Part shown: positions 7,663 to 15,833 of the stretch, piece after piece
How the letters are laid out: the number at the start of each line of letters is the position of its first letter
How positions within the stretch are numbered: the stretch's first letter is position 1
NCBI GenBank assembly: GCA_002410925.1
Contig: DHPR01000018.1
Span: forward strand, 1 to 30,874
Length of the DNA: 30,874 bases
Direction of reading: 5' to 3'
DNA from: UBA5359 sp002410925 [NCBI: bacterium UBP13_UBA5359]
GTDB lineage: Bacteria > UBP13 > UBA5359
Program-made: the position numbers and the translations under genes
The notes under the pieces: generated by a model
Databases searched by the model: none
What the model was told of the DNA's origin: nothing
Seen by the model: the letters and a program-made list of their open reading frames with translations, nothing else

Positions 7663-8966
7663 TCCGGCTTCTTCCTCGCTAACTTATCCATTCTAATTCT
7701 GACGGCGGCAGCATGGCCTTCAAGCCCTTCCACAGCCGCCAGCAAATTTATACTATCGGCAACACTTGCCAGTTCCTCACAGCTATAAGATATCAAGCTC
7801 GATCGCTTGATAAATTCCCATGCGGATAATGGAGAGGAGAACCTGGCTGTACTGCTGGTAGGCAAAACGTGATTCGGTCCGGCCAGATAATCTCCGACTG
7901 ATTCCGGTGAAAAATCGCCGAGAAAGAGAGCGCCGGCAGCGGTTATTCTCGGAAGAAGAGCCTGAGGATTCTCTGTCAGAACAATCAGATGCTCCGGCGC
8001 CGCCATATTGACCAGTTCTAATGCTTTATCCATATCCGGAGCCAGCAGAAGCAGACCGCCATTCTTCAACGAGGCCTCGGCAATATCTCTGCGGGGCAAT
8101 TCCGCTAATTGCCGGCTCAATTCAGCTTTCACCGCCAGAGCTATGCTCTGATCCGTGGTTACCAGTATGGCTCTGGCACGGGGATCATGCTCAGCCTGGG
8201 CCAGCATATCGGCTGCCGCAAAGGATGGATCGGTTGTTTTATCAGCCAGAACAAGAACTTCACTCGGCCCGGCCAGCATATCTATATCCACATATCCAAA
8301 AACCGCTCTTTTAGCCAATGTAACATAGATATTACCGGGACCGACAATCTTATCCACTCTGCTTACGCTTTCAGTTCCAAAAGCCATGGCCGCTATAGCC
8401 TGCGCTCCGCCCAGCTTATAAAAAGTATGAGCACCGGCTTCAGCCGCCGCTACCAGCACATGAGGATCTATGCTGCCGTCAGAACGTGCGGGAGAAGAGA
8501 GATAAACCCTCTCCACTCCGGCAGCTACAGCCGGCACAACCGTCATCAGAACGGAGGACGGATAGCGAGCAGTACCTCCCGGAGCATAGCAACCGACACT
8601 GGCCAGCGGACGCCAAATCTCTCCCAGCATGGAACCCTTCTCTGTAAATTTGAACCAGGAATTCTGTAATTGCCTGCGGCTGAAATCGGCTATATTGTCC
8701 CGGGCAAGAGCCAGTGCATCAAGAAATTCTTTGCTTACCAGATTATACGCTGCAGCAAACTCCTTCTTGCCGACCTTCAGATCGGTAAGCTTAACTCCGT
8801 CGAAGCGTGCCGTAAGCTTCCGCAGGGCGGCATCACCATGCCGGCGCACCTCATCCAGTATGCTCGCTACAGCTTTCTCTTCATCACAAACGGAATCAAA
8901 AACGGTGCGAGCAAGAAGCTGCTCGAGTTCCTTACACCCTAGTCCGGAACTATCGACAACTCTCAT
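7659..8966 (-). CDS. hisD: Histidinol dehydrogenase HisD
   Basis: HisD oxidises histidinol to histidine in two NAD-dependent steps. The 435-aa protein has the full family length and all expected residues: zinc ligands Gln257, His260 (AQAEHDP), Asp359 (VGDYLAGPNH) and His418 (EGLEGHAA), and the catalytic pair Glu325-His326 in APEHL. IVGPGNIYV and DIDMLAGPSE are conserved cofactor and substrate regions. I chose ATG 8966 because GGAGG (8978-8974) is 7 bases upstream. An adjacent TTG at 8969 is unlikely. It is the first gene of the his operon, 30 bases after the predicted transcription start. Confidence 0.97.
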   Translation of the reverse strand: MRVVDSSGLGCKELEQLLARTVFDSVCDEEKAVASILDEVRRHGDAALRKLTARFDGVKLTDLKVGKKEFAAAYNLVSKEFLDALALARDNIADFSRRQLQNSWFKFTEKGSMLGEIWRPLASVGCYAPGGTARYPSSVLMTVVPAVAAGVERVYLSSPARSDGSIDPHVLVAAAEAGAHTFYKLGGAQAIAAMAFGTESVSRVDKIVGPGNIYVTLAKRAVFGYVDIDMLAGPSEVLVLADKTTDPSFAAADMLAQAEHDPRARAILVTTDQSIALAVKAELSRQLAELPRRDIAEASLKNGGLLLLAPDMDKALELVNMAAPEHLIVLTENPQALLPRITAAGALFLGDFSPESVGDYLAGPNHVLPTSSTARFSSPLSAWEFIKRSSLISYSCEELASVADSINLLAAVEGLEGHAAAVRIRMDKLARKKPE

Positions 8967-9003
8967 CAACGCACCTCCGCAGGAACCGAAAATTTGCGGC
9001 TTT

Positions 9004-9033
9004 ATCTTATCATGGGAAAGGCCAAAGTGTCAA
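9004..9033 (-). promoter_or_regulatory. SigmaA promoter of the his operon
   Basis: TTGACA (9033-9028), an 18-base spacer and TAAGAT (9009-9004) lie on the minus strand upstream of hisD. The leader to the start codon would be only about 30 bases, so no T-box or attenuator fits between them. Confidence 0.65.
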
Positions 9034-9116
9034 AGCAACGGCTCTTTTCCTATGTTTGGACAGAACGATTATGGGTAAATATTTCTACAAAGCAACAATA
9101 CGATTTTGGGGTAAGC

Positions 9117-9539
9117 ATGAGCGTTACCGAAAAGGATAACGTCATAATCTTTATCTTTCCAAGCAATACATGTTATATCAGTACCATGCGAATATTGCTC
9201 GGAGATCTGGCCGAGAAAGAGAATTTCTCCTACCAGGATATTGAAGATATGAAAGTTGCGGTATCGGAAGCCTGTTCCAATGCCATCCTGCATGGTTACA
9301 GTCTCATCAGGCCATTTGTTACCGTAGCTTTCGAGCTTTTGCAGGATAGAATGATTATAAAGATCACCGACCACGGACGCGGGCTGACAGCCAAAAGGAA
9401 ACCGCTGACTGATAAGGGAGAACCGACGGAAAAGGGGCTGGGGTTGGGCATATATCTCATGCAGGCTCTCATGGATAAGGTGGAATATTCCGCTCCGGAA
9501 GATCAGGGTACTGTTGTTAAGCTTACCAAGATTAAATAG
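9117..9539 (+). CDS. RsbW/SpoIIAB-like anti-sigma factor kinase (HATPase_c)
   Basis: The 140-aa product is a stand-alone GHKL ATPase domain. It has the N box EACSNAILHGY with Asn55, the G1 box TDHGRGL (85-90), and the G2 region KGLGLGIYLM (107-115). Length and motifs fit RsbW-type serine kinases, which bind a sigma factor and phosphorylate an anti-anti-sigma protein. No sigma factor or STAS-domain partner is present in the window, so the target is unknown. ATG 9117 follows GGGG and gives the normal family length. The frame stays open upstream to about 8994. It lies divergent from hisD and converges with the response regulator gene 4 bases away. Confidence 0.82.
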   Translation: MSVTEKDNVIIFIFPSNTCYISTMRILLGDLAEKENFSYQDIEDMKVAVSEACSNAILHGYSLIRPFVTVAFELLQDRMIIKITDHGRGLTAKRKPLTDKGEPTEKGLGLGIYLMQALMDKVEYSAPEDQGTVVKLTKIK

Positions 9540-9543
9540 TGCT

Positions 9544-10326
9544 TTAATCCGGCTTCATCAGCATCTCTAACGCTGAAGCGCACCTGCGGCTAACCGGCAA
9601 ACGCGTCTTTTGCATATCAAGCATGATTACATCGTAAACGCGGTCCCCCACAGGAAGTATCTCCTTTATTTTTCTACCATTAACCAGGCAACTGCGACTG
9701 ATGCGAATAAACCCCAGAGCCTTCCAACTCTCTTCCAGCTCCTGAATGGAGGATTGCACCATGTGCCTCTCTCCCTTATCCGTATAAGCAAAAACCGTAC
9801 GATCCTCTGATTGGAAATAGAGCATATCGGAAGGATTAAAAAGCTGCACTCTATCCTTAAGCTTCAAAGGGATTCTATCATTAAAACAGCCGCCGCCTTT
9901 AGCAGGCTGTTCCGTATCAGCGAGGGAATTCTCCCTTCCTCCCTCCTTAAGTATCTGCCTTTCCGAAACAACCTTTTTCAGCCATTCAACCGCTTTGCGT
10001 AACCGCTCTTCATCATAAGGTTTCAAAATATAATCTACCGAATGCAGCTCAAAAGCGGATACTGCAAATTCATCATAGGCGGTGACAAAAACTATAGCGG
10101 GTTCCTCGCCCTTCTCAGAGAGTGTACGCGCCACTGCCAAACCATCCAGATCCGGCATCTTTACATCAAGAAAGAGAGCCTCCGGCTTCAGCTTCTGTAC
10201 CATATCTATAGCCTCAAAACCGGAGCCGGCCCGTCCTATGATATCAATGCCGCCGATGTCGTCAAGATAATACGTCAGAAGATCCAACGATCTCAAATCA
10301 TCGTCAACTATTACTGTCCTTATCAT
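9544..10326 (-). CDS. LytTR-family response regulator
   Basis: The 260-aa protein has a receiver domain (1-125) with acidic pocket IVDDD, phospho-acceptor Asp54 in LFLDVKMPDLDG, the switch Thr in VTAYDEF and the conserved Lys in YILKPYDEE. A linker follows, then a C-terminal LytTR DNA-binding domain (about 150-258) with typical IRISRSCLVN and LPVSRR segments. It should bind DNA directly and regulate transcription when phosphorylated. It starts just after the sensor kinase stop codon. A TTG at 10332, better placed relative to AAGGAG, is an alternative start. LytTR regulators often control peptide-pheromone, bacteriocin or surface genes, which fits the peptide-modification genes upstream. Confidence 0.92.
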   Translation of the reverse strand: MIRTVIVDDDLRSLDLLTYYLDDIGGIDIIGRAGSGFEAIDMVQKLKPEALFLDVKMPDLDGLAVARTLSEKGEEPAIVFVTAYDEFAVSAFELHSVDYILKPYDEERLRKAVEWLKKVVSERQILKEGGRENSLADTEQPAKGGGCFNDRIPLKLKDRVQLFNPSDMLYFQSEDRTVFAYTDKGERHMVQSSIQELEESWKALGFIRISRSCLVNGRKIKEILPVGDRVYDVIMLDMQKTRLPVSRRCASALEMLMKPD

Positions 10327-10332
10327 CACCAA

Positions 10333-12543
10333 TCAGCACATACTCCTTAGATATTCCGCCTTTAAAGGCAACCTTATAGTGAACTTGCTTCCTTTGCCGC
10401 TTCTGCTTTCAAGTTCAATGCTTCCGTGGTGTTCGCTGATTATCTTATGCGCCAGCGATAACCCTAAACCGGTGCCATCCTTCTTTGTGGTGAAGAACGG
10501 ATTGAATATCTTATCTCTGAGATCTATGGGAATACCTTCACCGCTATCGGCGATAGCAATATACAGCCATCCGTTGCCGGTACCGGCAGAAATGCTTATT
10601 TCTCCGCTGTTAGCAGTAGCCTCTACAGCATTTAGAATCACGTTAAGCAATGCGCGCTGCAAGCGAACAGCATCAACGTTAGCTTCCGGCAATTCGCTAT
10701 AATCTTTCGACAATCGTATGCCTTTTTCCTTTATTCTAGGTTCAGAAAGCCGGATTGTTTCGAAAAGCATAGATTGCATATCCGTCAAGGCCATCCTGCG
10801 GCTGCTATCACGAGCAAATTCAAGAAGGCTGGTCGTCAGCTCGTTAAGGTGAATAGCTTCATTCCGCACAACACTCAGCTGCGGGCTGATATCTCCATTC
10901 ATCTTCATCGACATGGCGGCATAGCCGTTAATAAGATTGAGTGAGTTACGTATCTCATGTGATAACCCTGCCGTCATTTCACCTATAGCCGCCAACTTCT
11001 CGCGTCGCAGAGCTAAACGTTCCATCTCCTTTATTTCAGTTATATCGTTAAATACCAGAATAACCGCGCCGGTCTGCTCACTTTGGGGATTCATAAGCGA
11101 GCTGTGGGCGGAAACTATTTTATTGGTTCCCGGCAGCTCGATCTCCCGTCCAAGACAGGGTCTTCTCTGTTGCGCATTGGCGATAATATCATTGAAGACC
11201 GATAAGACCTTAAAGCCCTCAATATGCGCTCCCTGCGCCCGGCAAATCGCAATACCGGTTATCATACTGGCGGCATTGTTAAAGGTAATGATCCCTCCAC
11301 CCGGATTTACTACCACCACCCCGCTGGTCATACTGGCCAGGATATTCTCATTATAGCGCTTGACGGAAATTATCTCTGTATAAAAATCCTCCAGCTTGCC
11401 GGACATCTCATTAAAAGTGCCTGCCAACTCCGCAATCTCATCCTCGCCCTGCACCTGTACGCGCTCCTCAAAGCGTCCCATACCTAAAACCTTGATACTG
11501 GATACCAATGCCAAAAGAGGCTTGGTAATACTCCGTGCCTGGCTCATGCCCGCCATGTAGGTCAACAGGATGCTAAGCACCAGCGTCCATATTGCCAGGC
11601 GCCGTATCCTGTAGGCGGCAGCATAGGCTTCTGCCATATTCTGCTGCACCGCCACGGTCCATCCCAGACTGGGCATATAAGCATAGGCGTTAAGGGTAGC
11701 CGTTCCGGATTCATCAAGAGCTTCATAGGCGCCCCTACCCTTGCCGGCAACACTGGCGGCCTCAAAGCCTTGCATATGGATCTGCTTCAACACCCGCCTG
11801 GTGTCGCGATGAGCTATCAAACAGCCATCCTTGTCCGTCACCAGAGCCCGGCCGGTATGGCCGAGCTTGATGCTATCGATAAGATTCCACATGTCGCACA
11901 AGGTTACTTCCGCCAGAAGCAAACCGGCATTATTTCCTAACCGAGTTATGGGAACGGCTATGGTCACACATGGAACCTGGTAACTGTTCATATATACGCT
12001 GGATATAGCCTCTTTGCCCTTTAACGCCACTTCAATTATTTCGGCATCCTGGAGGCTGGTTGCCGATTCATTCAGATTACTAGCGGCTAAAGCCTTACCG
12101 CTTGCATCATAAAGTGTCAGGTCATTGAAAGCAGCAAAATGCAAGGAGAGATTGCGCAGCAGAAGCTCCTGCCGCCATGGATCCATTGGGGATGCGGCTA
12201 TAACTCCGGCACATCCTCTCAGCATGGATTTGGCCGATTCAACATAACTCTCGATATGCCTGGCCGCCCTTGCAGCCACCTGTATATTGCCGTAAGTAAC
12301 CGCCTTCTTAACAGTGCGCTGCCCCGTCCAGGTTACCAAAAGGCCTGAAATTAATATAGGAACGCTGGTCAAACAGAGCATGATTATAAGCAGGCGCCGG
12401 TGCAGACTCTGTTTTCGGCTGGTGATAAAATCTGTCATACCCATAAGGCCGGCCAGCTTGAGTCCTGTATTCACAACCAATCGCCAGGCATGCTGAAGAT
12501 ACTGCCCTTTGAGAGATATATCCTCTCCAGATAATTTATGCAT
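10333..12543 (-). CDS. Membrane sensor histidine kinase (dCache-HAMP-PAS-HisKA-HATPase)
   Basis: The 736-aa protein has a transmembrane helix at about 50-73, a large extracytoplasmic dCache-like sensor region (about 75-313), a second helix at about 316-334, HAMP (335-387), PAS (398-505), HisKA with His529 in GLSHEIRNSL, and a C-terminal ATPase domain with DSGEGIP and GTGLGLSLAHKII. It should autophosphorylate on an external small-molecule or peptide signal and pass the phosphate to the adjacent LytTR regulator. I chose ATG 12543 because TTGGAG lies 9 bases upstream. An in-frame TTG at 12558 is the alternative. It follows the binding-protein gene after a 185-base gap that contains an inverted repeat. 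Confidence 0.92.
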   Translation of the reverse strand: MHKLSGEDISLKGQYLQHAWRLVVNTGLKLAGLMGMTDFITSRKQSLHRRLLIIMLCLTSVPILISGLLVTWTGQRTVKKAVTYGNIQVAARAARHIESYVESAKSMLRGCAGVIAASPMDPWRQELLLRNLSLHFAAFNDLTLYDASGKALAASNLNESATSLQDAEIIEVALKGKEAISSVYMNSYQVPCVTIAVPITRLGNNAGLLLAEVTLCDMWNLIDSIKLGHTGRALVTDKDGCLIAHRDTRRVLKQIHMQGFEAASVAGKGRGAYEALDESGTATLNAYAYMPSLGWTVAVQQNMAEAYAAAYRIRRLAIWTLVLSILLTYMAGMSQARSITKPLLALVSSIKVLGMGRFEERVQVQGEDEIAELAGTFNEMSGKLEDFYTEIISVKRYNENILASMTSGVVVVNPGGGIITFNNAASMITGIAICRAQGAHIEGFKVLSVFNDIIANAQQRRPCLGREIELPGTNKIVSAHSSLMNPQSEQTGAVILVFNDITEIKEMERLALRREKLAAIGEMTAGLSHEIRNSLNLINGYAAMSMKMNGDISPQLSVVRNEAIHLNELTTSLLEFARDSSRRMALTDMQSMLFETIRLSEPRIKEKGIRLSKDYSELPEANVDAVRLQRALLNVILNAVEATANSGEISISAGTGNGWLYIAIADSGEGIPIDLRDKIFNPFFTTKKDGTGLGLSLAHKIISEHHGSIELESRSGKGSKFTIRLPLKAEYLRSMC

Positions 12544-12561
12544 CGATAACAGCTCCAATTC

Positions 12562-12618
12562 CGGTATTTTTGTTATAGCGAGCCTATTTCAAGCTATAAC
12601 CCGCATGCAAAAATACCG
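12562..12618. repeat. Interrupted 18-bp inverted repeat before the sensor kinase gene
   Basis: The arm at 12562-12579 (CGGTATTTTTGTTATAGC) is complementary to 12593-12599 plus 12608-12618. The second arm carries an 8-base bulge (12600-12607), and the central loop is 13 bases. The 11-bp outer stem and 7-bp inner stem are perfect. It ends about 10 bases upstream of the kinase ribosome binding site. It may be a leader hairpin, an operator or a weak transcription stop after the binding-protein gene. No T tract follows it. Confidence 0.6.
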
Positions 12619-12728
12619 CAGAAAACACCGATAAATCTATGAAAATATAAATACGCGCTTGTCGGCACCGAAACAGCGCTTGTATAGCCGGCTCCGGCCA
12701 TAGGCAGAGACACCCCTTCAGCTATAGC

Positions 12729-14333
12729 TTACTGCTGCTTTGTTTGATACCGCTCAGGGATATACCATTCCTCTATATTCCAGATTACACCCTGATCGCA
12801 GGGGGATATTCCCTTGAAATACCGATTGATACCCACCAGTTCGTTTAGATGGAAAAGAAATGCTACCGGTAAATCATCGGCCAGCAAACGATGCAGAGCT
12901 CTATAGGCATTGCAGCAATCTTCTTCGTTTTTTGCCCGGCGTCCGGCCATAATCAGCTTATCTGCCTGCAAATTATTGTAGGAACTGAAATTCAAGCCAT
13001 CGTTTGTTTGCGAAGAATGGAATGTCCTGTATATTACACTAGGGTCAGGAGCAGTAATGGCCTCAATAAACAGAATATCGAAGTTGCGTGGCATCATATA
13101 ATTATTGATCAGAACCGAGACATCAAGACAAACTATATTAAGCTTGATTCCAACCTCAGCAAGTTGTTGCTGTATCAGCAGCGCCGATTTATCCTTGATA
13201 TCATTGCCTTTATCATAAAGGAGAGTGATTGCTAATTCCCTGCCGTTTTTATCCAGGATACCATCGCCGTCGGTATCGCCCCAGCCCAGGCTGCACAGCA
13301 GCTTCACAGCCTTAGGGGGATTATAGGCCGGCTCTCCTACATGGGGATTATTGGCCCAGGATGCGGGGGAGTACGGCCCCCGACAGACTGCCCCCTGCCC
13401 CAGCAGCGCCTTGTTAACAATCGCCTGACGATCAATGCACATGGATATAGCCTGCCTCAGACGCAGATTCTGAAAGAGCGGCCGCCTCATATTGAATACC
13501 AGCGAGTAGTAATAGGGCCGGCTATAATTGTAGCTTCTCAGGTGGGGATTGCGCTTGACCCGGTTGAAATCCTCCGCCGTCAGGCCGTAATCCATCCAGT
13601 CTATATCTCCGGCCTCCAGCTCAGCCCAGAGGGCGGTCAAGTCCTGATAACGTTTGAAGATTATCTTATCGATATGCGGCCGCCCGCGAAAGTACTTGTC
13701 ATTAGCCACCAACATCGCTCTCTTTTCCGGAATAAATGATTCCAGACGATAACGTCCGGTGCCGACAGGACAAGTGGTAAATATGGGATCATCAAGCTTG
13801 CGGCCGGCACAGAGATGAGCCGGTAGAATACCGTAACGCATAGCGTAAATAAAGGGGGCAAAGGAGGTCTTGAGCTTGAAGACCACCTTGTATGGTCCCT
13901 TGCTCTCCACCGAATCGACTTCGCCCAGGTCTGCCGCCCACGCTGAGAAGTTTTTGGGGTCGAGAATGCTTTTATAGGTAAAGAGAACATCCTTACTGGT
14001 CAATTCCCGGCCGTCATGAAAGAGTATGCCCGGCCTTAAAAGAAAGGTCCAGATACGTCCATCGGAAGAGACCGACCAGGCGGAGGCCAGGCAGGGTTGG
14101 GGGCGGTTATCCCTGTCCAGCCTCACCAGGCCGTCGTAGATGATATCATTGATCCAGCTACTGACACTCCAGCAAGTTATCACGGGGTTGAAAGGCTCGA
14201 AGTCACTGCTGGTGCCTATCACCAGCCGGCCGCCGTCAGGCACCGTATTATGCGAATCCTGGCGATTGCATAATAGCACAGCGGCTATTACGGCCGCCAC
14301 CATCAGAGCAAAGAAATAATTCCGGCACTTCAA
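12729..14333 (-). CDS. Family 5 extracellular oligopeptide-binding protein (OppA/DppA-like)
   Basis: This 534-aa exported solute-binding protein has an N-terminal hydrophobic signal (residues 5-21) ending VLLC. That is a lipobox-like site with Cys22, though the Leu at -1 is not canonical. The mature part follows the SBP_bac_5 pattern: LVIGTSSDFEPFNP, an IIYDGLVRLD segment, WTFLLRPGILFHDGRELTSKD, and VGTGRYRLESF. A DTDGDG acidic motif near residue 355 is frequent in this family. The start is TTG 14333 with AGGAGG 6 bases upstream. It follows the radical SAM gene by 17 bases. No permease or ATPase genes adjoin it, so it may serve in peptide sensing or work with a distant transporter (inference). 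Confidence 0.9.
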   Translation of the reverse strand: MKCRNYFFALMVAAVIAAVLLCNRQDSHNTVPDGGRLVIGTSSDFEPFNPVITCWSVSSWINDIIYDGLVRLDRDNRPQPCLASAWSVSSDGRIWTFLLRPGILFHDGRELTSKDVLFTYKSILDPKNFSAWAADLGEVDSVESKGPYKVVFKLKTSFAPFIYAMRYGILPAHLCAGRKLDDPIFTTCPVGTGRYRLESFIPEKRAMLVANDKYFRGRPHIDKIIFKRYQDLTALWAELEAGDIDWMDYGLTAEDFNRVKRNPHLRSYNYSRPYYYSLVFNMRRPLFQNLRLRQAISMCIDRQAIVNKALLGQGAVCRGPYSPASWANNPHVGEPAYNPPKAVKLLCSLGWGDTDGDGILDKNGRELAITLLYDKGNDIKDKSALLIQQQLAEVGIKLNIVCLDVSVLINNYMMPRNFDILFIEAITAPDPSVIYRTFHSSQTNDGLNFSSYNNLQADKLIMAGRRAKNEEDCCNAYRALHRLLADDLPVAFLFHLNELVGINRYFKGISPCDQGVIWNIEEWYIPERYQTKQQ

Positions 14334-14350
14334 ATCGGGCCTCCTGCAAG

Positions 14351-15658
14351 CTACTCCTCCAGCGCCATTATTTTAACATATTCACGGCCCACTTTGTTAA
14401 AAAAACCTTTCTCGCAGGCTACTCCGCGGTAATCTCCCCTCTTGACAAAGGCGGCGTAGCGGCAGCCACCTCCGCAAATCGGCATAAAATTGCACTGCCG
14501 GCACTCCCAGAAGAAGCCGACATTAAGCGCCTCCAGATGGCGGCCGTCAAAGCCGGTCTGGATATGTCCCACGCAGAACTCATCCCGGCCGGCAAAGGCC
14601 TCGCACTTATACATAGCGCCATCGGCATTGATAACCACCGAGGCCTCCCGCAGTGCATGGCAGGGCCCTATAGCCAGATCGACTACCGTATTAATGCCCC
14701 TTTTTCGTGCTTCCCGATGCATTCGGGGAAAGTGCTCTATCGCCTTGCTCTCAGAGCAGGTCCGGCCATAGCAGCTGCCCTTCCGAGAAGAGCGCAGATA
14801 TATGGTATCGAGTATGGGTTTAAACCGCATCTGAGCTATCTTACCGCTAAGGCGATCCACCCGAAGACGGTCCATCAGCCGAATGACGCTCTCCTGATTA
14901 TCGTTGGCCAGGTTGACGGTCAGCACCAAATTTACCAGATCGGCTATTGCCGATATATTGCTCATAATAGTTTCAAAAGTGCCCTCGCCGTCAAGAAATG
15001 GGCGATGCTCATCATGGCAGCGGGCGTCGCCGTCAAGCGTTACCCTTACCTCATGCAGCCCCAGCTCCCGCCACGCCTCTAGCTGCTCCCGCTGCAGCAA
15101 TGTACCATTGGTTATCAGTGTGGCGCCAAAGGCTATACCCCTCAAGCTCGTTTCTTTATGAAGGCGGGTAAGGACCAGCTCTAGCAAATGGGGTACCAGC
15201 AGAGCCTCCCCGCCCATAATAATTATCTCCAGTGAGCGTGATCCGGCCTCATCCGCACTCTTTGCCAGCCACTCCACCGCCCTGCAGCAGGTATCCTCAT
15301 CCATATGGCTGCTGATATCCGAGCCCTCCTGCACGCAGTAGATGCAGGCCAGGTTACAGGCGCCGGTCAGAATGAAGGTGGCGTCATAAGTGCTCTTGTC
15401 GCTGACAAAGGCATTGTACTGCTCATCATATAAGGCCAGCTCATCTGCCTCCCTGGGAACCACCATGCCTATGCTGCAGAGCTGATCGGCCATCTCCCGC
15501 TCCTCCGGCCGGACTTCATCGCCGCAGGTCCACTCATACATGCGATCTCTCAATTCACGCCCCACTACAGCTACCGAGCCGTGCAGGGTATTATAGATCA
15601 TGACTGAGCCGCTGCGGTCGGGATGACCTTCATAATAGTTGAAGATAGAAGATTTCAT
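14351..15658 (-). CDS. Radical SAM/SPASM peptide-maturase-type enzyme
   Basis: This is a 435-aa cytoplasmic iron-sulfur enzyme. The radical SAM CX3CX2C motif is Cys101, Cys105 and Cys108 (GACNLACIYC), followed by MGGEAL, the SAM-binding GGE motif. The C-terminal SPASM domain binds further clusters: Cys333, Gly347-X4-Cys352, then Cys386-X2-Cys389-X5-Cys395-X3-Cys399, and Cys415. Residues 1-95 precede the barrel and could be a leader-binding region of the kind found in RiPP maturases. Such enzymes make thioether, carbon-carbon or similar crosslinks in ribosomal peptides. A 20-codon gene directly upstream is the likely substrate. ATG 15658 lies 14 bases after GGAGG. A TTG at 15706 is an alternative start. 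Confidence 0.9.
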   Translation of the reverse strand: MKSSIFNYYEGHPDRSGSVMIYNTLHGSVAVVGRELRDRMYEWTCGDEVRPEEREMADQLCSIGMVVPREADELALYDEQYNAFVSDKSTYDATFILTGACNLACIYCVQEGSDISSHMDEDTCCRAVEWLAKSADEAGSRSLEIIIMGGEALLVPHLLELVLTRLHKETSLRGIAFGATLITNGTLLQREQLEAWRELGLHEVRVTLDGDARCHDEHRPFLDGEGTFETIMSNISAIADLVNLVLTVNLANDNQESVIRLMDRLRVDRLSGKIAQMRFKPILDTIYLRSSRKGSCYGRTCSESKAIEHFPRMHREARKRGINTVVDLAIGPCHALREASVVINADGAMYKCEAFAGRDEFCVGHIQTGFDGRHLEALNVGFFWECRQCNFMPICGGGCRYAAFVKRGDYRGVACEKGFFNKVGREYVKIMALEE

Positions 15659-15721
15659 TGGTAAAGAACCTACCTCCGCTTCAGATAAAGTGAGAATCAG
15701 GCGCAAGATGCATCATTTTAA

Positions 15722-15784
15722 TCACCTAAGAATTACACAACCCAAGGGGCCGGGCTTGCCGGTACGAATAACCGTCAACTTCAT
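15722..15784 (-). CDS. 20-aa peptide, candidate substrate of the radical SAM enzyme
   Basis: AAGGAGGT (15798-15791) lies 6 bases before ATG 15784, one of the best ribosome binding sites in the window. The product is MKLTVIRTGKPGPLGCVILR and then TGA. It has a basic N-terminal half, a Lys-Pro-Gly-Pro-Leu-Gly centre, a single Cys16 and a hydrophobic end (VIL) before a final Arg. The radical SAM gene starts 63 bases downstream and the unknown 187-aa gene ends 49 bases upstream, so the gene sits in the middle of an operon. I do not recognise the peptide family. The likely role is a RiPP precursor or modified signal peptide (inference). A translated leader peptide that controls the maturase gene is the main alternative. 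Confidence 0.72.
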   Translation of the reverse strand: MKLTVIRTGKPGPLGCVILR

Positions 15785-15833
15785 TTTACCACCTCCTTCC
15801 CGCTCTTTATTGCTTTAACCTGTAAAAAATATC

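Noticed and set aside
8967-9003. Histidine T-box or attenuator before hisD
   Set aside because: The predicted transcript leader is about 30 bases, too short for either, and has no run of His codons.
15689-15721. A second possible short peptide between the 20-aa gene and the radical SAM gene (MMHLAPDSHFI)
   Set aside because: It has no Shine-Dalgarno sequence and overlaps the maturase leader region. The frame is too short to support.
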